38,095 nt of DNA from an uncultured Anaerolineaceae bacterium (GTDB lineage: Bacteria > Chloroflexota > Anaerolineae > Anaerolineales > Anaerolineaceae), in NCBI GenBank assembly GCA_937897615.1, contig CALCNO010000095.1:1-38095 (forward strand), in the 5' to 3' direction. The notes below the pieces were generated by a model. The model had not been told where the DNA came from. It saw only the letters and a program-made list of their open reading frames with translations, and ran no database searches. The position numbers and the translations under genes were made by a program. Numbering within the stretch: the first letter of the stretch is position 1; the number at the start of each line of letters is the position of its first letter. Shown here one piece after another: positions 25,245 to 32,756 of the stretch.

Positions 25245-25264
25245 CTCCCGCGCAAAGGCGGGAG
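25245..25264 (-). promoter_or_regulatory. Leader hairpin just upstream of the clpC ribosome site
   Basis: A 7-bp GC-rich stem (CTCCCGC at 25245-25251, GCGGGAG at 25258-25264) with a 6-nt loop, 12 bases from the AGGAGG ribosome site on the minus strand. It is not followed by a T tract, so it is a candidate 5'-UTR structure rather than a terminator. Confidence 0.4.
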
Positions 25265-25404
25265 AGATCAAGTTGAAAGAAAGTGCCCCCTGCCGGCAAT
25301 TGACAGGTGTTGGATTTTACCAGAAACCTGCCGCCTTTTTATCCACATTATTGTATCCAAAAGAGATAAGAAACTAATAAGAATTTTGCGGCGGGGATGT
25401 GGTC

Positions 25405-25410
25405 TATAAT
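25405..25410 (+). promoter_or_regulatory. -10 element directly before the YdeI-like gene (leaderless type)
   Basis: A perfect TATAAT ends seven bases before the ATG at 25418, and there is no Shine-Dalgarno. Transcription would start at or next to the ATG. The -35 is weak. Confidence 0.5.
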
Positions 25411-25417
25411 TAAAATA

Positions 25418-25984
25418 ATGAAACTACTGGATGTAAAAAACCGTGAGGAATGGCGCGCCTGGCTGAGCGCCAACCAGGAAAGCCCGGAAGAGATCTGGCT
25501 GGTGTACCACAAGGATGGCCGCGCTGCCGGCGTGGATTACGAGTCCTCGGTGGAAGAGGCGCTGTGCTTTGGCTGGGTGGACAGCCTGATCAAAAAGATA
25601 GATGAGACGCAGTACGCGCGCAAGTTCACCCCGCGCAAGGCGGAAAGCAAATGGTCGCCCAGCAATGTTGCCCGCGTTGAAAAGATGCTGCGCGAGGGAC
25701 GCATGAGCGCACGCGGGCTGGCTTTGGTGGAAAGCGCCAAACGCTCCGGCGCCTGGGATAACCCCAACACCAAGCCTGTCTTCGACCTGAGCATGCCGCC
25801 GGAGTTTGCCGCAGCATTGCAGGAACACCCGGCCGCGCGCGCTGTTTACGAATCCCTGCCCTGGTCTCATAAAAAAGAGTATCTGCTGTGGATCGTCACC
25901 GCCAAGAGAGATGAAACGCGAGCGCGCCGGATCGAAGAGTCCATCCGCTTGCTGGAACAGGGGCAAAAACTGGGTTTGCGGTAA
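25418..25984 (+). CDS. YdeI/OmpD-associated family protein
   Basis: A 188-aa protein of the YdeI family (DUF1801-related bacteriocin-protection group). Family hallmarks are the N-terminal WLSANQESPEEIWLVYHK, then SSVEEALCFGWVDSLIKKIDE, FTPRKAESKWSPSN and the C-terminal HKKEYLLWIVTAKRDETRARRI segment. Soluble; the biochemical role is not established, although relatives have been linked to peptide or stress resistance. The ATG at 25418 is preferred over an upstream ATG at 25397 because it matches the family start and a TATAAT sits just before it. Divergent from clpC. Confidence 0.9.
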   Translation: MKLLDVKNREEWRAWLSANQESPEEIWLVYHKDGRAAGVDYESSVEEALCFGWVDSLIKKIDETQYARKFTPRKAESKWSPSNVARVEKMLREGRMSARGLALVESAKRSGAWDNPNTKPVFDLSMPPEFAAALQEHPAARAVYESLPWSHKKEYLLWIVTAKRDETRARRIEESIRLLEQGQKLGLR

Positions 25985-26043
25985 CCCCAAAAACAGAACT
26001 CCCCCCGGATGCAGCGATCTTAAGACCGCCAGGAAACCACACT

Positions 26044-26556
26044 TTGGAAAATTCCCCTTCCGCCTCGCGCGTTGCCATACCGCTGGCGCGTTTTCTTCTC
26101 ACCAACCATTGCCCGCCGCAGTGGAAGAGGCTGAACCTGTACTTGTTCCGTGACTCACACAATGTTTTTTATGTAGGGCAATCTTACTGCGCCTACTCCC
26201 GGGTGTGGGAACACTTGATGAGTGGGTTTAAGGGCCATTCCATCATGGGGCGCTTCATCTGGTGCAACTGGCCTGCCGCCATGCACTTTACGGTGGAGCT
26301 AATGGATTCACAAGATGCAGAGTTTGCCTGTGTGAACCATGAGCTGGATGCCGCAGAACGCCTGCTCATTCATCGTTATGCGCCGGTTTTCAATATTTCA
26401 CTCAACGAGGAGCCGCGCCCCGTCCCGGAGGGTTACCGCCCGGTGAACGGGCCGCTCACCTGCCCGCGCAGTTGGAGCCGCATCATCCACGAAGCTGAAC
26501 GGATGGCGAAAGCACAAGAAGAACGAGAGTGGAAGAAGCATCTGCAAGAGAATTAA
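26044..26556 (+). CDS. GIY-YIG-like nuclease domain protein
   Basis: A 170-aa protein with a single GIY-YIG-like domain. NLYLFRDSHNVFYVGQS (about residues 31-47) supplies the GIY and YIG strands (here YLF and YVG), followed by the conserved arginine and histidine of SRVWEH, and the metal-binding glutamate with terminal Asn in AAERLLIHRYAPVFN. Relatives are small structure-specific or homing-type endonucleases, many uncharacterised. The only upstream start in a good position is a TTG at 26044 with AGGA nine bases before it, so the N-terminus is uncertain. No intron, intein or restriction gene is adjacent. The C-terminal 50 residues are charged and lack a known domain. Confidence 0.65.
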   Translation: MENSPSASRVAIPLARFLLTNHCPPQWKRLNLYLFRDSHNVFYVGQSYCAYSRVWEHLMSGFKGHSIMGRFIWCNWPAAMHFTVELMDSQDAEFACVNHELDAAERLLIHRYAPVFNISLNEEPRPVPEGYRPVNGPLTCPRSWSRIIHEAERMAKAQEEREWKKHLQEN

Positions 26557-26649
26557 CTTGTTTTGTGCAACACCACCTGGCACAAACCTGTTTCCCCCGC
26601 AATGGTTGGCTGCCTGCAAACAGGCTTCTCCTGCGGCGCCATTTCCATA

Positions 26650-26655
26650 TAGAAT
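26650..26655 (+). promoter_or_regulatory. -10 element directly before the GT-C gene at 26662 (leaderless type)
   Basis: TAGAAT ends six bases before the ATG at 26662 and there is no real Shine-Dalgarno in the AGAGAG between them. The expected start point falls on the ATG itself. Confidence 0.45.
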
Positions 26656-26661
26656 AGAGAG

Positions 26662-28272
26662 ATGATCAGCCGCCTGCAAAAAACCACCCTGGTGTTCTGG
26701 GTGCTCCTCGCATTGGCCAGCCTTGCGGGAGGATTTTTGGTGTATTACACAACCGCGGTGGCGCCGTGGGCTTTCAGCGATTCAACCGTGTACATTGCTG
26801 CGGGGGTCAATTGGATCAAGGGCAACGGCATGGGGTTTACCCAGGCGGATGGCTCTTATGCCCACCTGCTGCACTTTCCGCCGGGCTACCCGGTGCTGCT
26901 CGGGCTGGGCAGTGTGCTGGCAGACCCCATTTCCGTGGCGCGCTGGATCGACATTGCCAGTTTCGCGCTGCTGATCTTCCTCGGCGGTCTGCTCATCCTC
27001 AAAATCACCGGCTCAAAATTGTTACCGCTGCTTTTTGGTGCTTTGCTGATCTTTTCACCGTTCCTGCTCCCTCAATTCAGCGGGGTGATGTCCGAGCCAG
27101 CGGCGATCCTGGCAGGCACGCTGTCGTTGCTGCTACTGGTGCGCTTTGCTGCCGGCGGCAAAAAAAATGCTTTGGTGGCCGCTGCGCTGCTTTCGGCAGC
27201 CGCACTTTTCATCCGCTATCAACAAGCTGCGCTCTTGCTGGCGGGCGGGGTCTTTCTGCTGGCCTTCTCTCGCGGTAACTGGCAGACACGCTTTAAAGAC
27301 CTGCTTCTTTACGCCGCCCTTTCCGCCGGGCCGTTTGCCGCCTGGCTGATCGTGGACAGTTTATCCGCCGGCGGCGGCGCGCGCGTTCTGGCCCTGCGCG
27401 GCGATCTCGTCAGTCTCACGCAAGGTTTCCTGGCGCGCGTCTATGACACGGTCAAGTACTGGTTCCCCTGGCGCAGCAATCTGCTTGCCGGGGTAAATAC
27501 CAATCTCATGCGCCTGCTCCTGATGGGGCTCTTTGCCGGCTTTCTCGTTGCCGCCTGGCTGCACGCCCGCAAAACCCGCTCCCGCTCCCCCGGCATCGGC
27601 CCGGTAACGCTTTTGGTGGCCCTGTGCGGCATTTATATCCTTGCAGACCTGGTCTTCCTGTGGGCCGCCACGCTTGTGGCAGAACCGCCGCCGGACATTG
27701 ACAATCGCATGCTGTCTTCGCTGCTGCCGGTGTTGTTCCTGCTCGTCCTGGGGCTTGAACATCTGGCCGGGCATGCCTGGCAGAGGCGCTGGTGGGTCAA
27801 TGGCGTGCTGCTGGCAACCGCCGCGCTTTTTTGTGTCGTTTTCGCTCCCGAGGTAAAAAGGTTCGCTGTCGATATGCACGGGTACGGAAATGGCTACACC
27901 TCGCTGGCTTTCAAGGAGAATGGCCTCGTTGCCGGGATAAAGGCCATTCCGGCAGAAACGCCGCTTGTTTCCAATTCGCCTGCCCTGATCCAATTCTTTA
28001 CCCTGCGCGAACCCTACCGCGCCTTTGACGCCCCCGACGATCCCAACATTGGCCTCACGCAGAACTTCGGCGATCTGGATACCCCGGCCCAATCGGCCTT
28101 TCGCCAGCGCTGCGGGGCGCTGGTGATCTTCGACCCGGACAAGATCGCCCCTTACGATCACGAGGCTCAACTCTATTTTCCGCCCTCGGCCTACGGTGTA
28201 ATCGCAGCATTACAGCCTGCCTTCAGCAATGCACTGGGCAGCATCTATTACTTTCCGGGCTGCCAGCCTTAA
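26662..28272 (+). CDS. Multi-spanning membrane protein, probable GT-C (GT39-like) glycosyltransferase
   Basis: A 536-aa membrane protein with about eleven hydrophobic helices and a ~130-residue extracytoplasmic C-terminal part. The first outer loop has an acidic residue (D40, FSDSTVYIAAG) and the segment GYPVLLGLG after HFPP, the layout of ArnT/PMT-type enzymes. A second acidic region is seen in EPPPDIDNRML. Unlike the two other GT-C genes in the window it has the high GC and codon use of its surroundings. Substrate and donor are unknown. It might equally be one of the large family of uncharacterised Chloroflexi membrane proteins with this fold. Confidence 0.6.
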   Translation: MISRLQKTTLVFWVLLALASLAGGFLVYYTTAVAPWAFSDSTVYIAAGVNWIKGNGMGFTQADGSYAHLLHFPPGYPVLLGLGSVLADPISVARWIDIASFALLIFLGGLLILKITGSKLLPLLFGALLIFSPFLLPQFSGVMSEPAAILAGTLSLLLLVRFAAGGKKNALVAAALLSAAALFIRYQQAALLLAGGVFLLAFSRGNWQTRFKDLLLYAALSAGPFAAWLIVDSLSAGGGARVLALRGDLVSLTQGFLARVYDTVKYWFPWRSNLLAGVNTNLMRLLLMGLFAGFLVAAWLHARKTRSRSPGIGPVTLLVALCGIYILADLVFLWAATLVAEPPPDIDNRMLSSLLPVLFLLVLGLEHLAGHAWQRRWWVNGVLLATAALFCVVFAPEVKRFAVDMHGYGNGYTSLAFKENGLVAGIKAIPAETPLVSNSPALIQFFTLREPYRAFDAPDDPNIGLTQNFGDLDTPAQSAFRQRCGALVIFDPDKIAPYDHEAQLYFPPSAYGVIAALQPAFSNALGSIYYFPGCQP

Positions 28273-28304
28273 TACACCGCCCTATTCCGCGGCTGCCCAT
28301 CCGC

Positions 28305-28310
28305 TATAAT
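28305..28310 (+). promoter_or_regulatory. -10 element directly before the acyl-ACP thioesterase gene (leaderless type)
   Basis: A perfect TATAAT ends ten bases before the ATG at 28321, with no Shine-Dalgarno between them and a weak -35. Confidence 0.45.
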
Positions 28311-28320
28311 TGGCCTCATA

Positions 28321-29076
28321 ATGGAAACCACCAACTTTGTTTATCAGGAAACCTACCGCGTTCCCGGCTACGAATGTGACCCCGGTGGCAATCTCAAACC
28401 TGCCGGCTTTTTCCGCCTGATGACGGAAGCCGCAAGCGTTCACGCTGAATTGCTCGGCGCTGGCTTTGAGATGCTGCGCACGCGCAACCTGTTCTGGGTA
28501 CACTCGCGCATGAAGGTGCAATTTCTGCGCTTCCCGCGCATGGGAGAGGCCATCACCCTGCGCACTTGGCCCAAGACCATCCAGCAAAAGCTGTTCTTCA
28601 TCCGCGATTTTGAACTGGTCGATGCTACTGGCGCCCGCCTGGCAGGCGCTACTTCGGCCTGGCTGGTGATTGACGCTGTCTCACGCCGCATGGTGCCCTC
28701 ACAGTCCGCCAGTTTCAATCTGCCCAGCCTGCCGGAGCGCATCGGGCTGGAGGAGCCGCTGGAACGCCTGGGGCTGGCCCGCGATGGCGCCGAGCGCCTG
28801 CGCCGCACAGCAGATTATTCTGCGTTGGACCCGCTGGGTCATGTCAACAACAGCCGCTACGTGGAATGGATTTGCGACGCCCTGCCGCAGGAGCGCTTGA
28901 CCGCCGGCAAACTGGATTGGCTGCAGATCAACTACGACCACGAGACCCGCCCCGGCGAAGAGGTATGCGTCAAGAGCAACCCGGTGGCTGCCGACCCCGG
29001 CCTGTGGGCGTTGGAAGGCATCAACCAAACAGACGGCCTGCGCGCCTTTGAGGCAGCCGTACATTGGAAAGACTGA
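28321..29076 (+). CDS. Acyl-ACP thioesterase (FatA/FatB type)
   Basis: A 251-aa double-hotdog acyl-ACP thioesterase (PF01643), releasing free fatty acid from acyl carrier protein. The N-terminal hotdog has the YRVPGYECDPGGNLKPAGFFRLM block, and the second hotdog has the catalytic region DPLGHVNNSRYVEW (D170, H174, N176, E182), corresponding to the plant and bacterial active-site Asp-Asn-His-Glu set. No transit or signal peptide. Free fatty acids could be used by acyl-CoA synthetases for storage or membrane remodelling; no such gene is near. It stands alone with a bidirectional terminator after it. Confidence 0.9.
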   Translation: METTNFVYQETYRVPGYECDPGGNLKPAGFFRLMTEAASVHAELLGAGFEMLRTRNLFWVHSRMKVQFLRFPRMGEAITLRTWPKTIQQKLFFIRDFELVDATGARLAGATSAWLVIDAVSRRMVPSQSASFNLPSLPERIGLEEPLERLGLARDGAERLRRTADYSALDPLGHVNNSRYVEWICDALPQERLTAGKLDWLQINYDHETRPGEEVCVKSNPVAADPGLWALEGINQTDGLRAFEAAVHWKD

Positions 29077-29087
29077 AAGTGTTATAA

Positions 29088-29116
29088 AAAAGCCCCTTCT
29101 TTAGGAAGGGGCTTTT
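29088..29116. terminator. Bidirectional terminator between the thioesterase and M42 peptidase genes
   Basis: A 12-bp perfect stem (AAAAGCCCCTTC at 29088-29099, GAAGGGGCTTTT at 29105-29116) with a 5-nt loop. The A/T ends allow termination of both convergent genes. Confidence 0.93.
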
Positions 29117-29119
29117 CGA

Positions 29120-30172
29120 TCAATTGAGCATATACGCCAGCAACCAGCGGGTGGTATCCACCAGCGCATCGGTGTGGGTGCGCTCATAGTTATGCGAGGC
29201 GTCAATGCCCGGGCCGATGAGGGCAATGGGCATATTGCCGCCGGCGCGCCAGTAGGCGCTGGCGTCTGAGGAGTAAATGGGGTAAATATCCACGCGGTAA
29301 TCAATGCCGTAGCGGTCACCCAGATCGCGCAGATGCTGGCTAAAACCGTGGTGGTAAGGGCCGGCAGTATCCTTGACGCAAATGGTGGCATGGTATTCAT
29401 CGGAGGTCTGGCCCTCGCCAACTGCAGCCATGTCCACTGCCAGCAGCTCGCTAATGGCCGCGGGAAAATCGGCGGCAGAGAAGAAGCCGTGTTCCTCGTA
29501 ATTGTTGACATAGATGTAGCAGGTCTGCGCGGGTTTTTTGCCGGCGCCGGCAAGCGCGCGCACCGCCTCCACCAGGCAGGCCACACAGGCTTTGTCGTCC
29601 AGATGGCGCGAGCGCACAAAGCCATTGGTCAACTCCACGCGCGGGTCAAAAGAGACAAAATCGCCCACGCCAATGCCCAGTTTCTTCACATCTTCCGCGC
29701 TGAACACGCGTTCATCCAAACGCACTTCCATGTTTTCTTCCTTGCGCGGCGTATCGGCCAGTTTATCGCCAAACACATGAATGGAAGAAGTGGTCACCAT
29801 GATCGAACCGCGGATGCGTTTGCCGGCACGCGTGTAAACCGTGCAGCCCTCGGTCTCCACCGTGTTCCAGATCACCCCGCCGATCTTGGTGAGCTGCAGG
29901 CGCCCGTTGGGCTTGATGGCCTTGACCATTGCACCCAGGGTGTCGGCGTGGGCGGTCAGACCGCGCGGGGCATCGTTCTTCTCGCCCGGCACGGTCACCA
30001 TAAGCCCGCCTTTAGCCAGAAGCGTGGTCTTTACCCCCGGCAGGTTGCGGAACACATGCTCGGTGAGGGTAATGGCCTCATGGGCAAAACCGGTGGGGCT
30101 GGGGCTCTTGAGCAGATCCACCAGGAATTTGGTCAACAGGGACGCATCAATATCGGGCAAGGTCGGGGGCAT
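29120..30172 (-). CDS. M42 family aminopeptidase
   Basis: A 350-aa dinuclear metallo-aminopeptidase of the M42 (glutamyl aminopeptidase/TET) group, trimming peptides in the cytoplasm. Metal and catalytic residues are visible: H75 (TAHADT), bridging D192 (RHLDDKA), E226/E227 (NYEEHG), D247 (AVDMAA) and H333 (ERTHTDA). Members assemble into large dodecameric shells. AAGGAG nine bases before the ATG lies in the end of the upstream hotdog gene, whose stop codon is three bases away, so the two are co-transcribed. The terminator is immediately downstream. Confidence 0.92.
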   Translation of the reverse strand: MPPTLPDIDASLLTKFLVDLLKSPSPTGFAHEAITLTEHVFRNLPGVKTTLLAKGGLMVTVPGEKNDAPRGLTAHADTLGAMVKAIKPNGRLQLTKIGGVIWNTVETEGCTVYTRAGKRIRGSIMVTTSSIHVFGDKLADTPRKEENMEVRLDERVFSAEDVKKLGIGVGDFVSFDPRVELTNGFVRSRHLDDKACVACLVEAVRALAGAGKKPAQTCYIYVNNYEEHGFFSAADFPAAISELLAVDMAAVGEGQTSDEYHATICVKDTAGPYHHGFSQHLRDLGDRYGIDYRVDIYPIYSSDASAYWRAGGNMPIALIGPGIDASHNYERTHTDALVDTTRWLLAYMLN

Positions 30173-30175
30173 GGG

Positions 30176-30610
30176 TCAAGACTCCTTTGGGAATGGTCTT
30201 CCTTCATATTTGCTGAACACCGCGCGCAGTTCGTCGCTTACCGGCACGGCTGTTTTGTTGCGGTAATCATAGGCCACCATTGTGTTCTCGGCAGTGGCGT
30301 AAACCGTGGCGCCATCCGCGCTGGCGATCTCGCACTCCAGCAGCAGGCTCTTGTTGCCGATGCGCGTCACCCCCAGGGAAACCACCACGCTGTCGGTCAT
30401 CTCAATCGGTTTGAGAAAGCGGATGTGCATATCGGCAACGATCAGGGGCAGGCTCCAGAAGGAGTGCCCGTCAAAGAGCCCCAGTTCCAGCAGGTAATTC
30501 ATGCGCGCATGTTCAATGAATGAGAGAAAACGGGCATTGTTGACGTGCCACTGAGGGTCAAGGTCGCTGTAGCGGACGGAGATGGGTTGGCGGAAGCGGA
30601 ATTTGCTCAT
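30176..30610 (-). CDS. Hotdog thioesterase (4-hydroxybenzoyl-CoA/YbgC type)
   Basis: A 144-aa single-hotdog acyl-CoA thioesterase. The active-site block RYSDLDPQWHVNNARFLSFIEHAR (aspartate in SDLD, then HVNNARF) is the YbgC/4HBT signature; the family hydrolyses short or aromatic acyl-CoAs. It is the first gene of a pair with the M42 peptidase, three bases downstream. No Shine-Dalgarno is present; TATAAT on the minus strand ends six bases before the ATG, so the mRNA is probably leaderless. Physiological substrate unknown. Confidence 0.88.
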   Translation of the reverse strand: MSKFRFRQPISVRYSDLDPQWHVNNARFLSFIEHARMNYLLELGLFDGHSFWSLPLIVADMHIRFLKPIEMTDSVVVSLGVTRIGNKSLLLECEIASADGATVYATAENTMVAYDYRNKTAVPVSDELRAVFSKYEGRPFPKES

Positions 30611-30616
30611 ATTCAG

Positions 30617-30622
30617 ATTATA
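30617..30622 (-). promoter_or_regulatory. -10 element directly before the hotdog thioesterase gene (leaderless type)
   Basis: A perfect TATAAT on the minus strand, six bases from the ATG at 30610, with no Shine-Dalgarno. The expected start is at the ATG. Confidence 0.5.
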
Positions 30623-30699
30623 CCGTCACCCCTGCGGCGGCATGACGGAATATTACAAATCAAATACCATTGTCACTTTTCCATGTTGCACCGCGATGA

Positions 30700-30715
30700 T
30701 ACAATAAATAGTGTA
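30700..30715. promoter_or_regulatory. Pseudo-palindrome overlapping a -10 before the rrf2-type gene
   Basis: TACAATA-AA-TAGTGTA (30700-30715) has six of seven pairs matching across a two-base centre. It contains TACAAT, a likely -10 for the Rrf2 gene, leaving a leader of about 45 nt. It is a candidate autoregulatory operator. Its left nine bases, TACAATAAA, recur at 31158-31166 upstream of the next gene. Confidence 0.45.
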
Positions 30716-30758
30716 AAAAGATAATCAATACCCTTTTTAGATACTGAGGAAACACATT

Positions 30759-31157
30759 ATGCAAATCACCAAACAAGCAGATTATGCTGTCCGTGCAATG
30801 GCCTACCTTGCCAAGATTGAAAAGAATCAGCGCGCAGCCACCAGTGATATTGCTGAGGCGCAAAAGATTCCCCCGTCATTCCTGGCCAAGATCATCTCGC
30901 AGCTTTCCATCGCCGGGCTCATCTTTACATCGCGCGGAGCCCACGGCGGCGTGATGCTTTCCCGGCCGGCCGGCGACATCTCCATGCTGGACGTGGTGGA
31001 AGCCATTGATGGCCCCATCTCGCTCAATGATTGCACCCTGGCGCCGCAATCCTGCGAACGCTCTGATGATTGCCCGATGCACGATATCTGGAGCGATCTC
31101 CAAAAAGAACTGGTGGAGAAATTGCGCGCTTCAACCTTTGATAAATTTGTGAGATAA
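30759..31157 (+). CDS. Rrf2 family transcriptional regulator (IscR-like, Fe-S type)
   Basis: A 132-aa Rrf2 winged-helix regulator. The HTH (TSDIAEAQKIPPSFLAKIISQL) and wing (TSRGAHGGVMLSRPA) are textbook, and the cluster-binding loop has three cysteines C92, C99 and C105, as in IscR/NsrR/RirA, where they hold a [2Fe-2S] or [4Fe-4S] cluster that senses iron-sulfur status, NO or redox. No isc or suf genes are in the window, so the regulon is unknown. GAGGA lies eight bases before the ATG. A palindrome over its promoter suggests self-regulation, and the next gene carries half of the same motif. Confidence 0.93.
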   Translation: MQITKQADYAVRAMAYLAKIEKNQRAATSDIAEAQKIPPSFLAKIISQLSIAGLIFTSRGAHGGVMLSRPAGDISMLDVVEAIDGPISLNDCTLAPQSCERSDDCPMHDIWSDLQKELVEKLRASTFDKFVR

Positions 31158-31166
31158 TACAATAAA
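31158..31166 (+). repeat. Second copy of the rrf2-upstream motif TACAATAAA
   Basis: These nine bases directly follow the rrf2 TAA stop and repeat the left part of the palindrome at 30700-30715. TACAAT within it could be a -10 for the 85-aa gene at 31198. Confidence 0.4.
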
Positions 31167-31197
31167 GTAATTTAAAAGTAACGGGAACCGGAGAATC

Positions 31198-31455
31198 ATG
31201 AGCGGTGGAACACCTGTAAACCGGCAGTGGGTTCTGGCATTGAAAGACGGGGGGATTGTGATCGATTGGGGAGACGGCCTGTACCAGGATGTGCGCAGCG
31301 GCGAATTCGTCCACGTCGTAGAAAAGGACATCAGCCACCATATCCTGGATGAAGAATTGGATTGGCTCGCCCGCATTGGCCGCGTTAACTCCTATACGCG
31401 CCAGACCGTCCGGTTTAACAGCCTGCCAGAGCGGCCGCAACGCACCATTGAGTAG
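31198..31455 (+). CDS. Hypothetical protein, 85 aa
   Basis: I do not recognise this protein. It is small, acidic in the middle and basic at the end (DLYQD-type and NSLPERPQR tail), with no transmembrane helix, signal peptide or cysteine. Aromatic and charged residues alternate (RQWVLALKDGGIVIDWGDGLYQ), suggesting a compact beta-rich fold. A GGAG ribosome site lies about six bases before the ATG, and base composition is like its neighbours, so it is likely real. It sits 40 bases after rrf2 and carries a repeat of the rrf2 operator-like motif, and it is followed by a terminator, so rrf2 plus this gene form one unit. Function unknown. Confidence 0.7.
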   Translation: MSGGTPVNRQWVLALKDGGIVIDWGDGLYQDVRSGEFVHVVEKDISHHILDEELDWLARIGRVNSYTRQTVRFNSLPERPQRTIE

Positions 31456-31473
31456 CCCTGCAGAATGAAATGA

Positions 31474-31499
31474 CCCTCCCGCTCCAACGGGAGGGTTTT
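31474..31499 (+). terminator. Terminator after the rrf2/85-aa gene unit
   Basis: An 8-bp stem (CCCTCCCG at 31474-31481, CGGGAGGG at 31488-31495) with loop CTCCAA, followed by TTTT. It falls between the 85-aa gene and the true MFS start at 31515. Confidence 0.88.
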
Positions 31500-31514
31500 G
31501 TTTACAGGAACAAG

Positions 31515-32693
31515 ATGGAACTTTCGAAAACCAAGCTCAATTTTTACGTGGGGGTCTTTACCCTTGCGCGCCTGTTTGTCTCCACCTCTTCGCGCATGGT
31601 GTATCCGTTCCTGGCCATCTTTGCTGCCGGGATGAAGGTGCCCATTGCTACCATTTCCCTTGCCCTGGCGGTCTCGATGGCGGCCAGTGCAGTGGTGCCT
31701 TTTCTGGCTCCCATTGCTGACCAGCGTGGGCGCAAGAACGGTATGCTCATTGGCCTGGGCATCTTTCTGGCGGGCACGCTGGCGGCCAGCCTGTTTCCTC
31801 ATGTGGTCACATTCTTCATTACCATCCTGCTCTGCAACCTGGGCAACAACCTGCTCATTTCCGCCATCCAGGCGTATATCGGTGACCACGTGGCCTATCA
31901 AAAGCGCGGCCTGTACCTGGCCATCGGCGAACTTTCCTGGGCAATGGCTTTCATTGTGATGGCTCCCCTGGCGGGCCTGGTGCTGGAGCGGGCCAATTGG
32001 AATGCTCCTTACATCTGGCTCACCGTTCTTGGCGCCATCATGGCCGCCGTGATCTGGCGCGTTGTTCCGCAAGATCAGCCGGCTGCCCCTGAGCCGATCA
32101 CTGTCTTTAAGGACATCCGCTCCGTGCTGAGTGCAGCGCCGGCGGTATTTGCCATGCTCATGGGCACGGCCTTTATCGTCGGTAACGAGGTGGTCAACGT
32201 GGTCTTCGGCGTGTGGATGCAGGATTCCTTTGGCCTGCAGATCGCCGCACTGGGAGCCGCCTCGATGGTCATTGGCTTTTCAGAACTCACCGGTGAGGGG
32301 CTGGCCGCCGTGCTGGCCGACCGGCTGGGTAAGGAACGCCTGATGGGGATTAGCTTTCTCGCCAACGGCCTGTGGGTGATCAGCCTGCCCTGGCTGGGGC
32401 AATCGCAATTTGGGGCATTTGTGTGGCTATTTATGTTCTATCTCACTTTTGAGGTAGGCATCGTTAGTTCACTGCCGGTCATGACCGAGGTGGTGCCGCA
32501 GGCGCGCGCCACTATGATGGCGTTGTTCATTGCCGCCCTCTCGCTTGGGCGCGCCCTGGGCGACCTGCTGGCTCCCGGGTTGTACGCACACGGCTTCCTC
32601 GTCAATGCGTTTGTGTGCCTGGGGTTAGACCTGGTAGCACTGGTCTTCCTCAGCCGCATCCGCCTGCCGAAAACAAAACCCACAGAGCCGTAA
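31515..32693 (+). CDS. MFS transporter
   Basis: A ~392-aa major facilitator with about twelve transmembrane helices. The A-motif in the loop between helices 2 and 3 is seen as PIADQRGRKNG, and the N-terminal half (VYPFLAIFAAGM, LAVSMAASAVVPFLAPIA) is typical of drug or metabolite efflux members. The open frame starts at 31470, but the terminator at 31474-31499 occupies that segment, and AGGA lies five bases before the ATG at 31515, so translation begins there. Substrate unknown. A promoter after the terminator is not evident. Confidence 0.88.
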   Translation: MELSKTKLNFYVGVFTLARLFVSTSSRMVYPFLAIFAAGMKVPIATISLALAVSMAASAVVPFLAPIADQRGRKNGMLIGLGIFLAGTLAASLFPHVVTFFITILLCNLGNNLLISAIQAYIGDHVAYQKRGLYLAIGELSWAMAFIVMAPLAGLVLERANWNAPYIWLTVLGAIMAAVIWRVVPQDQPAAPEPITVFKDIRSVLSAAPAVFAMLMGTAFIVGNEVVNVVFGVWMQDSFGLQIAALGAASMVIGFSELTGEGLAAVLADRLGKERLMGISFLANGLWVISLPWLGQSQFGAFVWLFMFYLTFEVGIVSSLPVMTEVVPQARATMMALFIAALSLGRALGDLLAPGLYAHGFLVNAFVCLGLDLVALVFLSRIRLPKTKPTEP

Positions 32694-32718
32694 GAACTTA
32701 CCCCTCACCCAACTGCGA

Positions 32719-32724
32719 TATACT
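32719..32724 (+). promoter_or_regulatory. Candidate -10 of the hutI operon
   Basis: TATACT, 32 bases before the hutI ATG. No convincing -35 at 16-18 bp is seen. GAGAGGG serves as the ribosome site. Confidence 0.4.
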
Positions 32725-32756
32725 ACTTATCAGAATCCTAACTCAAGAGAGGGATC

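Noticed and set aside
26044..26556. UvrC or homing endonuclease
   Set aside because: The protein has only one GIY-YIG-like domain with no helix-hairpin-helix, UVR or intron context.
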